Origin: Kribbella sp. ALI-6-A
GTDB taxonomy: Bacteria > Actinomycetota > Actinomycetes > Propionibacteriales > Kribbellaceae
Length of the DNA stretch: 64,000 bases
Assembly (NCBI RefSeq): GCF_001984195.1
Contig: NZ_MTQN01000012.1
Span: 1,550,001-1,614,000 of the forward strand
Direction of reading: 5' to 3'
Positions 24,838 to 33,173 of the stretch are shown here, in pieces (the first letter of the stretch is position 1; each line of letters begins with the position of its first letter). A program made the translations under genes and the position numbers. The notes beneath the pieces are model-generated. The model had not been told where the DNA came from, searched no databases, and worked only from the letters and a program-made list of their open reading frames with translations.

Positions 24838-25791
24838 ATGATCGACGTGCACCAGCACCTGTGGCCGGCCGAGTTCGTCGACCGCCTCCGCGCCCGCACC
24901 ACCGCGCCGTACCTGAACGGCTGGACGCTGCACACCAGCGGCGAACCGCCGTACGACGTGGACCCGGCGGCGCACGCCGTCGACAAGCGCGTCGCGCTGG
25001 AGCTCGACGCCGGGACGTCACTGGCCGCGGTGTCGTTGTCGAGCCCGCTCGGGATCGAGCAGCTCGGTGACGCCGCTCTGCTGGACGCCTGGCACGTCGG
25101 CGCTGCGGCATTGCCTTCGCCGTTCCGCGCGTGGGCGGCGGTTGATCTGCGCGAGCCGGATCTTTCCGGGCTCGCTGGGCTGCTTGCCGATGGCTTCCTC
25201 GGAGTACAGCTCCCGGCGCACGTTCTCGGTACGCCGGACGCGTGGGCCGAGGTCGCGCCCGTGCTGGCCGTTGCCGAGCAGGCGGACAAGCCGGTGCTCG
25301 TGCACCCGGGCACTGCCGGGGCGGGCAACTCGGGGCAGACCGGGGCAGATCAGCTCCCAGGTTGGTGGGCCCCGGTCGTTGACTACGTGAACCAGTTGCA
25401 GGCCGCCTGGTGGGCGTGGCACGCGTACGACGGCCGCGGCTCGTTCCCGTCGTTGCGGGTGTGCTTCGTCGCCGCCGCCGGATTGGCTCCGGTCCACCAC
25501 GAGCGGCTCGCCGCCCGCGGCGGGCGCCTCGGCACGATCGACCCGCGGCTGTTCGTCGACACGTCGAGCTACGGACCGCAGGGCATCGACGCGGTCGCCC
25601 GCGTGCTCGGCATCGACCAGGTCGTGCACGGCACCGACCGCCCGTACGCCGGGGTCACCGAACTCCGGCAGGGCGAGGCCGCCACCGCGGTGATCCGCTA
25701 CGACAACCCGCACCGGTTGCTGTTCGGCACGTCACCACCGCAGAACGATCCGGACCGCCTCGGCTTCGGCCGCGGCGCACCGTCGTACTGA
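24838..25791 (+). CDS. TIM-barrel amidohydrolase
   Basis: 317 residues. MIDVHQHLWP carries the HxH metal motif of the amidohydrolase_2 family; VLVHPGTAG gives a further metal His and VVHGTDRPY the catalytic Asp. Cytoplasmic hydrolase or decarboxylase of unknown substrate. It is controlled by the divergent LacI regulator through paired operators and precedes the cupin gene by 106 bp on the same strand. Confidence 0.88.
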   Translation: MIDVHQHLWPAEFVDRLRARTTAPYLNGWTLHTSGEPPYDVDPAAHAVDKRVALELDAGTSLAAVSLSSPLGIEQLGDAALLDAWHVGAAALPSPFRAWAAVDLREPDLSGLAGLLADGFLGVQLPAHVLGTPDAWAEVAPVLAVAEQADKPVLVHPGTAGAGNSGQTGADQLPGWWAPVVDYVNQLQAAWWAWHAYDGRGSFPSLRVCFVAAAGLAPVHHERLAARGGRLGTIDPRLFVDTSSYGPQGIDAVARVLGIDQVVHGTDRPYAGVTELRQGEAATAVIRYDNPHRLLFGTSPPQNDPDRLGFGRGAPSY

Positions 25792-25897
25792 AGTCTTCCC
25801 GGCGCTTTGCCGTGCCGGGCTGTCCTGCTCGCCGCTGTCCGGCGGTCGAGCCCGAACCAAAGCCGGCAGTGCCGGCGTCCTCCGAGAGGGGAGTGCA

Positions 25898-26461
25898 GTG
25901 ACTGCTCAGCCCGTATCCGACGCACCCGTCGTTCCCGCGCGCCAGGCCAGCCGGCTCGTGGAGCTCAACGACTGTCTGTCGCTGGACAACCTGCCCGGCC
26001 GTGACCTCGACCCCGCCGAACTGGCCGAGCTGGCCGGCGGACTCGCCGCGCAGCCGCACCTGTGGGAGGACAAGGTCGCCTACAGCGACGAGGAGCGCGT
26101 CTTCGCCTCCCTGCACCGCGACGCCAACGTCGACGTCTGGCTGATCTGCTGGACCCCGGTCAACGACACCGGCTGGCACGACCACGACGTCTCCTCCGGC
26201 GCCGTGGCCGTTGCCCGAGGCAAGCTTGTTGAACACAACCTGGCGATCGGCACCGAGTCCATCGAGACCGAGGTCACCGCCGGCGACGTCTACGGCTTCG
26301 GCCCCGACCACATCCACCGCCTCACCGGCCTGGACAAGGGCTCCGTCACCATCCACGCCTACAGCCCGCCGCTGTGGCGGATGGGCCAGTACTCGGTCCG
26401 CGACGGCGTCCTGCGCCGGGTCTCCGTCTCGTACGCAGACGAGCTCCGCCCGATCGACTGA
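25898..26461 (+). CDS. Cysteine dioxygenase-like cupin
   Basis: 187 residues, GTG start after GAGAGGGGAG. GWHDHDVSSGAVAVARG and GDVYGFGPDHIHRL contain the three His that would bind non-haem Fe(II) in thiol dioxygenases. Expected reaction: O2-dependent oxidation of cysteine or another thiol to a sulfinate. Related small cupins in actinomycetes are annotated as cysteine dioxygenase family. Downstream of the amidohydrolase; co-transcription is plausible. Confidence 0.82.
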   Translation: MTAQPVSDAPVVPARQASRLVELNDCLSLDNLPGRDLDPAELAELAGGLAAQPHLWEDKVAYSDEERVFASLHRDANVDVWLICWTPVNDTGWHDHDVSSGAVAVARGKLVEHNLAIGTESIETEVTAGDVYGFGPDHIHRLTGLDKGSVTIHAYSPPLWRMGQYSVRDGVLRRVSVSYADELRPID

Positions 26462-26463
26462 CG

Positions 26464-26955
26464 TCAGGCGCCGACGCGCTCGAGGATCGCGTCGACGACT
26501 TCGCCGATCGGGCGGTCGGTGTCGACGACGATGCCCTCGGGCACACCTGCCCTGGTGGCATGAAGGCGAAGAATGAACGCCTTCTGCTCGTCGTTGCCGC
26601 CCCAGTCGTCGGCCTCCCGATCAGCCAGTCGCCGTTCGAGCGTCCCGGCGTCCACGTCCAGCACGAACACCTCGTCGAAGACGTCCAGGAACTTCCCGAA
26701 GTTCCGCGAACCCCCGCAGAAGAACACCACCTCCTCTTCGTTGCTCGCGGCAATCTCCCGGACCTTGTCGACGTCCCAGAGGTGGTACTCGTACCGACCG
26801 GGACCTTGAATCGGCACCCCGGTCTCCGGATCGCCCTGGTACGCGATCTCGTTGTCACCGTCGACGGCCCGGTACCCCCGCCGCCGAAGCTCGCGACACA
26901 CCGAACTCTTCCCCGTCCCCGACCCACCCTCGACAAGGACATTCCGCTTCGCCAT
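26464..26955 (-). CDS. Small P-loop kinase-like ATPase
   Basis: 163 residues with P-loop EGGSGTGKSS near residue 9, VDGDNEIAY, a Walker B-like VVFFCGGSRNF and a lid region (LERRLADREADDWGG). This is the plan of small nucleoside/shikimate-like kinases. Substrate unknown. It converges on the cupin gene with only 2 bp between stops. Confidence 0.82.
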   Translation of the reverse strand: MAKRNVLVEGGSGTGKSSVCRELRRRGYRAVDGDNEIAYQGDPETGVPIQGPGRYEYHLWDVDKVREIAASNEEEVVFFCGGSRNFGKFLDVFDEVFVLDVDAGTLERRLADREADDWGGNDEQKAFILRLHATRAGVPEGIVVDTDRPIGEVVDAILERVGA

Positions 26956-27023
26956 GCGCGGCAGCGTAGCCAGCAACGCGCCGTACGGCGTCTGAATTTG
27001 TGCCCGGCCTGGGTGTCGTCTCG

Positions 27024-27932
27024 TCAGCCTTGCCAACGTCGTGCTTGTGGATTCCAGGTTCCGGTGGCCGACGTTGCGAGAACGGGGTCGAGGCACCCGC
27101 CCACCACAACGAGTGCGCCGTCGAGGTTTCGCAGGCCGGCTTCGAGTGGGACCGTTCGGACTGAGTGCGCGTATCCCGCTTTCCATTCGGGGCCGGGGCT
27201 TGTGATGCGCGCCGGCAGGGTGCAACCGCGACGGGCGGCCTCGACGGTGATCGCCCGGCTGGTGAGGGATGCGTCGAGGTGGCTCGTGGTGATGATGAGC
27301 ACGAGATCGACCAAGTCGCGGTAGCGGGTGGAGGGCCCGCGACTCGCGCCGTACCGGCTGTACATCGCGCACAACTTGTCGGCGACCTGGTCGGGCAGGG
27401 GATAGAGGACGAAGCGGGGTAGCGGGTCGGCGCCGATGAGATCGATCACCGGGCGGGGCCTGATCCGGTCGACCTTCGCCACCAGTTGGCTTCGGCTGGA
27501 CACATCGATGGTGAACCGCTCGAATGGTCTTGCTCCGATGAAGCAGTTGACGCGCAGCAGAGCGACGGAGTGCTCCTCGGTCGATCGGGCCACGGTGTCG
27601 ACGACGAAGGTGAGCTGGTCACCGGCGTCGACCGCGACGGCTGATCGCAGGGCATCGACGGCCTCGGTGAGATCGAAGGCAGTCGCCGGGACCACGAGGT
27701 CGACGTCCTTGCTGTCGCGCGCTTGCTGAATCCTGATCAAGAGGCCGGCGCCGCCTTTGAGGACCCAGCGGCTGTTCGGCTCTGCGAACACTCGACCGAG
27801 GAATCGCTGGAAGACGAACTCGCGGCGTACCTCGGCTGCAGGGCGGCCGCGACGCCTCGCCTCTGCTCTCAGGCGGTCGCTCAACGAGCGGTGGACTGTC
27901 GAAGGGATCGGTGGCTGGCCCCGCGTTCTCAC
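27024..27932 (-). CDS. AbiEii-type nucleotidyltransferase toxin
   Basis: 302 residues. GTG start chosen because it overlaps the antitoxin stop by 4 bp (GTGA). RWVLKGGAGLLI (residues 55-66) and RDSKDVDLV (72-80, acidic pair Asp76/Asp78) are the G-G and DxD motifs of AbiEii/AbiGii nucleotidyltransferases. Such toxins use NTP to modify tRNA or other targets and cause phage-triggered growth arrest. It is the second gene of a type IV toxin-antitoxin pair, in the usual order. Confidence 0.9.
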   Translation of the reverse strand: MRTRGQPPIPSTVHRSLSDRLRAEARRRGRPAAEVRREFVFQRFLGRVFAEPNSRWVLKGGAGLLIRIQQARDSKDVDLVVPATAFDLTEAVDALRSAVAVDAGDQLTFVVDTVARSTEEHSVALLRVNCFIGARPFERFTIDVSSRSQLVAKVDRIRPRPVIDLIGADPLPRFVLYPLPDQVADKLCAMYSRYGASRGPSTRYRDLVDLVLIITTSHLDASLTSRAITVEAARRGCTLPARITSPGPEWKAGYAHSVRTVPLEAGLRNLDGALVVVGGCLDPVLATSATGTWNPQARRWQG

Positions 27933-28630
27933 GACGCTCGCCGAGCAGGAACTCGGTGGGTGTCGTTGACGAGGTCGACCGTCCGTTGGATCGCCGCCGG
28001 TACGCCGGACTCCTGGAGCAGGCGGGACAAGAGCGCCTCCCCGTCGCGGTGTCGCGCCCCGTAGCGGGCGGCGTACGGGCTGATGGCGGCGGCCAGCTCG
28101 TCGACATCGACATGGCGGACGGTCAGTGCGTCGCGGACCACGCCTGCGAGGTGGCCGCCGTCGGTGTGGGTCGCGGCGAGGTCGGTGACGGTTCGAGTGA
28201 TGGTTGTGCACGGCAACCCGTCGACGATGGTCCAGTCGGTGCTCACCAGCGTCGCTTTGTGGAAACGAACGTCCAACCGCCGGCTCTGCCGCCGCCCCGA
28301 GACCGTGAACTCGTGGCGATCGGCGGCCAGGTCGCCGAGTCCGTGCAGGACGGCGGCCGATCGATGGGAAACCACCTCAGGAAGGGCGTCACGGAGGCGG
28401 TCTCCCGCGGTGCGGCTCGGATCGAGCCCGAGCCAGGCGGCCCGGAGATCGTCGAGTGGGTCCGAGGGTGCTCCGGTCACTCGGTAGACGCCCTGTGCGA
28501 GACGCTCCAGGAGGCCGGTCTGCGCGAATCTGCCGACTGACTTGCGGCTGGTTCCGGTGGCCTCCGCCTGGGCGGTGGTGACAAGTCCCCATTGCTCAGC
28601 GGCGATGTCGGCGAGCCCGGCAAGCGGCAT
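27929..28630 (-). CDS. AbiEi-family antitoxin/repressor
   Basis: 233 residues; ATG with a near-perfect AAGGAGGTCACC ahead. An N-terminal winged helix (GLVTTAQAEATGTSRKSVGR, then GLLERLAQGVYRVTG) is typical of AbiEi antitoxins, which bind their own promoter; the C-terminal domain (AVLHGLGDLAADRHEFTV) neutralises the toxin without direct complex formation in known type IV systems. Overlaps the toxin gene by 4 bp. Confidence 0.9.
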   Translation of the reverse strand: MPLAGLADIAAEQWGLVTTAQAEATGTSRKSVGRFAQTGLLERLAQGVYRVTGAPSDPLDDLRAAWLGLDPSRTAGDRLRDALPEVVSHRSAAVLHGLGDLAADRHEFTVSGRRQSRRLDVRFHKATLVSTDWTIVDGLPCTTITRTVTDLAATHTDGGHLAGVVRDALTVRHVDVDELAAAISPYAARYGARHRDGEALLSRLLQESGVPAAIQRTVDLVNDTHRVPARRAS

Positions 28631-28697
28631 GGTGACCTCCTTGGTTCTGCGATTGTACCTATTGATGAGACAAACGCAGTATTTCGAGCGATCGGCG

Positions 28698-29507
28698 TCA
28701 GGCACGCTGGCCCACCGCGAAGAACTGGGAGCTGGCCGGAAGAAGTTCGGGAAAGCGGTCGGCGATGCGGGAGCAGGTGAGGGCTGTGTGCAGCGGGTCC
28801 GGGTCGGTGAGTGTGGCCGGTGGTTGCTGGTTGCGGAAGTGCGCGTCGAGGGCGACGGTCAGCCAGCCGCCGGGGCCGGTGAGGCCGTGGACGGTGATGG
28901 AGCGCAGGCCGTGGCCGGTCATTTCCTGGCGGAGTTGAGAGACGGTGTGGTACGTCGTTTCGGCCATGCGGTCGTTGGCGGGGCTGAAGCCGGTGTCGAG
29001 GATCTCCTGGACGACGGGCATGCGTTGCTGGAGTTCGTTGGCGAGCATGGCGCCGAGGAGGTTGGCGGTTCGGTTGATGGCTACTACCGCTACGAAGCCG
29101 CCGGGGCGGGTGACGCGCGTGGCCTCCTGCAGCGCGGTCAGACGGTCCTCGACGCGGGTCAGGTGGTACAGCGGGCCGGCCATCAGTACGGCGTCGAAGT
29201 ACTCGTCTTCCCAGGGGAGTTTGCGGGCGTCGCCGATGGTTGCGTCGATGCCGGCAGCTCGGGCTGTTTCGATGTGCTGGGGCATGGGGTCGAGCAGTTC
29301 GACGGAGTAGCCGCGCTCCTGTAGCCAGTTGGCGTGGGTGCCTGGTCCGCCACCGATGTCGCCGACGAGTGCAGGTGGTTCCGGCAGGTATCTGCCCATC
29401 AGGTCTTGCATGCGGGCCAGTTCCAGACGGCCTTTCAGGGGTGAGGTCAGCCGCAGGCCCTCGTCCTGTCCCAGGTATTGCGCTTCGAGCGCGCTCTCGA
29501 TCAACAT
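28698..29507 (-). CDS. Class I SAM-dependent methyltransferase
   Basis: 269 residues. Motif I is GDIGGGPGTHA, the acidic strand-2 end is VELLDPMP, and motif II/III follow (GDARKLPWEDEYFDAVLMAG, RVTRPGGFVAVVA). Typical small-molecule methyltransferase; the substrate is not deducible. It ends 67 bp before the AbiEi start on the same strand, so read-through into the toxin-antitoxin pair is possible. Confidence 0.88.
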   Translation of the reverse strand: MLIESALEAQYLGQDEGLRLTSPLKGRLELARMQDLMGRYLPEPPALVGDIGGGPGTHANWLQERGYSVELLDPMPQHIETARAAGIDATIGDARKLPWEDEYFDAVLMAGPLYHLTRVEDRLTALQEATRVTRPGGFVAVVAINRTANLLGAMLANELQQRMPVVQEILDTGFSPANDRMAETTYHTVSQLRQEMTGHGLRSITVHGLTGPGGWLTVALDAHFRNQQPPATLTDPDPLHTALTCSRIADRFPELLPASSQFFAVGQRA

Positions 29508-29717
29508 GCCTCGACTGTGGCCGCCGGCCTCGGTATGTCAGGAGGGCTGATCGAGGGGCGTATCAGGGCAGATCGTTTCCCCGCACGGAGGCCCTCGTTG
29601 AGACGAGAAGGGGGCGGCGGACCTGTGGTGAGAGTCGACAGCAACCATCTGCAACCCACCTAGTTCTTGTTCTTGTTTTTCCGTTCTGGTTCTTGCCAAG
29701 GCCTGTTGCACTCGCCT

Positions 29718-30818
29718 CTACGGGTGGCGCAGCACACCCAGCAGGCCGTGCGTCTCGTCGGCGATGCCCGCGGAGAACCAGATCGCGTCGGTGCCGCCGG
29801 TGGTCGCCGTACCGGGGGTCAGGGCCCAGAGCCCGGGGATGACCAGCGGGCGGCCGGTCGAGTTCTTCAGCTGGTCGAGGCGGCCGTGGGAGTCACGCCG
29901 TACGACGTTCACGCGGCCGTCACCGAAGTTGCCGATCAGGAGCGCGCCGGCCAGCTTGCCCCAGGACGCGGGAGCAACCGCCAGGCCCCACGGAGCGTTG
30001 AGGTTGCCGCGCGAGGCGATCCGCGCGACGAAGTGGCCCTCGGGGGTGAACTCGGTGACGTAGCCGTTGCCTCGGGTGTTCACGCTGCGGCCGGTCTTCG
30101 GGTCGGCCTTCGCGTAGCTGACGAAGACCCGGTGGCCGAGCGTCTGCACGTTGAACGGCGCGAAACCCTTCGGCAGTGCGAAGTCGCGGAACGACCACCA
30201 CGGCTGCTTGACCTGGGCGAAGGCGTTGTCGAAGACGTCGATCCGGTTCTGCGCGAAGTTCGCGGCGTACAGGCGGTCGGCGGTGGGCGAGATCGCCAGG
30301 CCGGTGTACGCCGCGCCCGGCACGGTGGCCTTCATCTGCGCGGCGCCGATGAGCGGGCTGACCGGCGGGGCCCAGGCGGCGATCGAACCGGTGAGGGTGG
30401 AGAAGATGAAGCGGGCCGGCGCGCTGGCGGTGCCGTTGCTCAGGACGAAGCCGGTGCCGGGGTTCGCGACCTGACCCGACGGCGCGGGGACGTCCACCCG
30501 GACGGTCGGGACCTTCGTCGCCGTCGCGGCGCCCGGCGCGGACGAGTACAGGGTGGACGACGAGGTGCCCGCGTTGGAGACCCAGAGCGGCGACGTCGCG
30601 CTCAGCGCGAGACCCCACGGGTTGACCAGGTCGGGATCGAGCAGAGCGGCCTGACCCGGTACGTCGGACACGAGGTTGACCTGCTGTACGGCGAGTCCGT
30701 CGCGCGACGTGTGCGCGTCGGCGGCGGTCGGGGCGACCAGGGCGAGACCGCCGGCCAAGGCGGTGGCCAGTGCGATCGTTCCGGTGCGGGGTGAGCGGCG
30801 GGGTCGGCGCAGCGTCAT
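29718..30818 (-). CDS. Secreted TIGR03118-family propeller protein
   Basis: 366 residues with a signal peptide (RRSPRTGTIALATALAGGLA) and a body of propeller-like strands: DLVNPWGLALSATSPLWVSN, AYTGLAISPTADRLYAANFA, VFDNAFAQVKQPWWSFRD and NLNAPWGLAVAPASWGKLAG match the TIGR03118 family. Extracellular, function unknown. No operon partners on its strand nearby. Confidence 0.85.
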   Translation of the reverse strand: MTLRRPRRSPRTGTIALATALAGGLALVAPTAADAHTSRDGLAVQQVNLVSDVPGQAALLDPDLVNPWGLALSATSPLWVSNAGTSSSTLYSSAPGAATATKVPTVRVDVPAPSGQVANPGTGFVLSNGTASAPARFIFSTLTGSIAAWAPPVSPLIGAAQMKATVPGAAYTGLAISPTADRLYAANFAQNRIDVFDNAFAQVKQPWWSFRDFALPKGFAPFNVQTLGHRVFVSYAKADPKTGRSVNTRGNGYVTEFTPEGHFVARIASRGNLNAPWGLAVAPASWGKLAGALLIGNFGDGRVNVVRRDSHGRLDQLKNSTGRPLVIPGLWALTPGTATTGGTDAIWFSAGIADETHGLLGVLRHP

Positions 30819-30942
30819 GTCACAGTCCTTCGGGTCGGGTCGGAAGTCGAACACCTCCCACACGGATGGTTCGGCTGGCCGGTTCAGGCCCGCGCAGGGT
30901 GGACAATGCGGTGTCCGTACCGAAGGTGGGGGAGAACAGCCA

Positions 30943-31338
30943 ATGACCGAGCTCGCGATCACGCCGCTGAACCCGGCGATCCTGCCGGCCGCGACCGGGA
31001 ACTACACGCACGGCGTCGAGGTGACCGGCGGCCGCCGGATGGTGTTCGTCAGCGGGCAGGTGCCGTGGGGCGACGAGCAGGGCCGGATCCCGGAGGACTT
31101 CGAGGACCAGTGCCGGATGGTGTGGCGCAACGTGCTCGCCGTGCTCGACGAGGCCGGCATGGGCGTGCGGAACCTGGTGAAGGTGACCACGCACCTGTCC
31201 GACCGGCAGTACCGGGCGGCGAACTCGAAGATCCGCGAGGAGGTGCTCGGCGACCACGCGCCGGCGCTGACGATCTTCATCTGCGACATCTACGCCGAGG
31301 AGTGGCTGCTCGAGATCGACGCCATCGCGGTGGCCTGA
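30943..31338 (+). CDS. RidA-family protein
   Basis: 131 residues; ATG after GGGGGAGAA. VFVSGQVPWGDEQGRIPEDF and VKVTTHLSDRQYRAANSKIR match RidA/YjgF. Family members hydrolyse reactive enamines and imines from amino-acid metabolism. The usual catalytic Arg in the C-terminal strand (RxxxE) is not obvious here (TIFICDIYAEEWLLEIDAIA), so the activity may differ. PhzF follows 63 bp downstream. Confidence 0.85.
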   Translation: MTELAITPLNPAILPAATGNYTHGVEVTGGRRMVFVSGQVPWGDEQGRIPEDFEDQCRMVWRNVLAVLDEAGMGVRNLVKVTTHLSDRQYRAANSKIREEVLGDHAPALTIFICDIYAEEWLLEIDAIAVA

Positions 31339-31401
31339 GCAGGCCAGTCGTCCGGAACTGGTTCTGGTTCCCGGTGGTCGGTGGGCCCTAGCGTCGGGCA
31401 C

Positions 31402-32229
31402 ATGCGGATCAGAATCGTCGACGCGTTCACCGACCGCCCGTACGCCGGGAACCCGGCCGGGGTCTGTTTGCTGCCGTCCGGCCCGTGGCCGGACGAGGGC
31501 TGGATGCAGCAGGTCGCCGCGGAGGTGAACCAGGCCGAGACGGCGTTCGCCCGGCCGACCGGGGGCGAAGCCGAGGCGGACTGGGACCTGCGCTGGTTCA
31601 CACCGACGGTCGAGGTGAACCTGTGCGGGCATGCGACGCTGGCGACCGCGCACGCGCTGCGGGCGGACGGCGCCTGGGCAGCGCAAGACGCGGGAGCAAG
31701 CGTCCGGTTCGCGACTCGCAGTGGGGTGCTGATCGCGAGAGCCGGAAACGGCGCGTCGATCGTGCTGGACTTCCCGCTGGCTCGGCCGGTGACGGCCCAG
31801 GCGCCGGCCGAGCTGGCGAAGGCTCTGGGCGTCGAGCCGGCGGAGGTCCACGCGACGGGGGCACTGGGAGACCTGCTCGTGGTGGTCGACAGCGAGGACG
31901 TCGTCCGGGGACTCGAGCCCGACCTGGCGGTGATGGCCGGGCTCACCAGCCGGGAGAACCTGCGCGGCGTGATCGTGACCGCCGCGAGCGACGAGTACGA
32001 CTTCGTGTCGCGGTTCTTCGCGCCGGGGACGGGGATCGCGGAGGACCCGGTGACCGGGAGCGCGCACACCGCGCTGGCGCCGTACTGGGCGCAGCGGCTC
32101 GGGCGGGAGCGGCTGACGGGATTCCAGGCGTCGCGCCGCGGTGGGGTGGTTCAGGTCGAGCTGCACGGTGACCGCGTCCACCTGATCGGGAACGCGGTCA
32201 CCGTGATCGACGGCGAGCTGACCGGCTAG
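31402..32229 (+). CDS. PhzF-family isomerase
   Basis: 275 residues. Catalytic Glu lies in VNQAETAFA; VEVNLCGHATLATAHAL and EDPVTGSAHTALAPYW are the two PhzF signature blocks of the diaminopimelate-epimerase-like fold. The ATG at MRIRIVDAFTDRPYAGN is the natural start. It probably isomerises a small carboxylic acid; no phenazine genes are present, so the name marks only the fold. Confidence 0.9.
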   Translation: MRIRIVDAFTDRPYAGNPAGVCLLPSGPWPDEGWMQQVAAEVNQAETAFARPTGGEAEADWDLRWFTPTVEVNLCGHATLATAHALRADGAWAAQDAGASVRFATRSGVLIARAGNGASIVLDFPLARPVTAQAPAELAKALGVEPAEVHATGALGDLLVVVDSEDVVRGLEPDLAVMAGLTSRENLRGVIVTAASDEYDFVSRFFAPGTGIAEDPVTGSAHTALAPYWAQRLGRERLTGFQASRRGGVVQVELHGDRVHLIGNAVTVIDGELTG

Positions 32230-32251
32230 GCCGGCGCGCGGAGCTGGACCG

Positions 32252-32890
32252 TCAGGCCCAGGTCTCCGCGTGGGTGACGACGCCGTTCGGCGCGCTGATC
32301 TCGGTGATCACGTCGTCGGCGTCGGCCTCGAGCGGCTCGAACGGGTACTCCGGTACCACGTACGCGCGGGCCCCGGCGACCAGGTCGACGCCCGGCAGCT
32401 CGAACCACGCCTCGCCGGTCTCCCGGCTGATCTCGTAGATGGCCTGCTCGGCGGTGTCGACCGGGTCGCGGTCGCCGGACTCGTCGAGCTCGACCGGGTG
32501 CCGCTCCTGGGCGGTGCGGCCGGCCTCCAGCAGTGCCTCCAGGTCGACCACCTTCAGGTCGAACCGGGACACCACGCTGATCAGGTGGTCCTGCTCCTCG
32601 GGCTCCTCCTCGTCGAGCTCCTCGACGTCGTCGTCGAGCAGCAGCGGCGTGGTGCCGGTGAGTTCGAAGACCGCGTCGTTCCAGCCCTCGACGAGCTCCT
32701 CGAGCTGGGCGTTGTGCTCGTCCAGCACCGACTGCTCCTCGTCACCGGTCATCGCGAGCAGGGCCTCGGTGTGGGCCTGCAGGCGCTCGGCGAGCAGCCG
32801 GCTGGCCTCGGCCAGCGCCTTGCGGGACTCGTCGGAGAAGAACTGCTCGGAACCCTGGGCGGGGAACTGCTGGTCGTCCACTTCAGTCAC
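32252..32890 (-). CDS. Acidic protein of unknown function
   Basis: 212 residues, strongly acidic (DDDVEELDEEEPEEQ near the middle), N-terminal helical region (ESRKALAEASRLLAERLQAH), C-terminal YVVPEYPFEPLEADADD. Soluble; no known domain recognised. It converges on the PhzF gene and is divergent from kdp. Codon use looks ordinary, so it is a genuine gene of unknown role. Confidence 0.75.
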   Translation of the reverse strand: MTEVDDQQFPAQGSEQFFSDESRKALAEASRLLAERLQAHTEALLAMTGDEEQSVLDEHNAQLEELVEGWNDAVFELTGTTPLLLDDDVEELDEEEPEEQDHLISVVSRFDLKVVDLEALLEAGRTAQERHPVELDESGDRDPVDTAEQAIYEISRETGEAWFELPGVDLVAGARAYVVPEYPFEPLEADADDVITEISAPNGVVTHAETWA

Positions 32891-32986
32891 TGCGTTCTTC
32901 CCTAACTGTGCGAAGACTTCTCATTGCCAGGCGTAAGTATGTGGGCTCGAGCCGTCACGGCGAAGTCGTGCCCGGAACGTGCGCGT

Positions 32987-33036
32987 GTGAGAGCACCGTG
33001 AGAGCTGTCCGGGCCGGTGTGAGAGGGCTGCGAGAA
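32987..33036. promoter_or_regulatory. Phased GTGAGAG repeats upstream of kdpF
   Basis: GTGAGAG occurs at 32987-32993, 32998-33004 and 33019-33025, and GCGAGAA at 33030-33036. Start distances are 11, 21 and 11 bp, so all lie on one face of DNA, about 40-90 bp before kdpF. A tandem binding site for the response regulator KdpE is the simplest idea (inference). Confidence 0.5.
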
Positions 33037-33074
33037 GACTGCTGACGGGGCAGCCGGCGGTGTGCAGTGAAGGC

Positions 33075-33173
33075 ATGAGCACAACTACCGCCGAGAACCT
33101 CGCCGGTCTGGTGATCGGCGCGGCGCTGGTCGTCTACCTGGTCGCCGCGCTGATCTTCCCCGAGAGGTTCTGA
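33075..33173 (+). CDS. kdpF: KdpF small membrane subunit
   Basis: 32-residue single-helix membrane peptide, [20 protein letters not shown] followed by [12 protein letters not shown], just upstream of kdpA. Its stop overlaps the kdpA ATG by one base (TGATG). KdpF stabilises the KdpFABC potassium pump and binds at the KdpA/KdpB interface. Short but with the typical length and C-terminal FPERF. Confidence 0.9.
   Translation: MSTTTAENLAGLVIGAALVVYLVAALIFPERF

Noticed and set aside
29508-29717. GTTCTT-rich gap between the methyltransferase and TIGR03118 genes
   Set aside because: Short tandem GTTCTT runs near 29660-29697 but no stem, promoter or frame that I can support.
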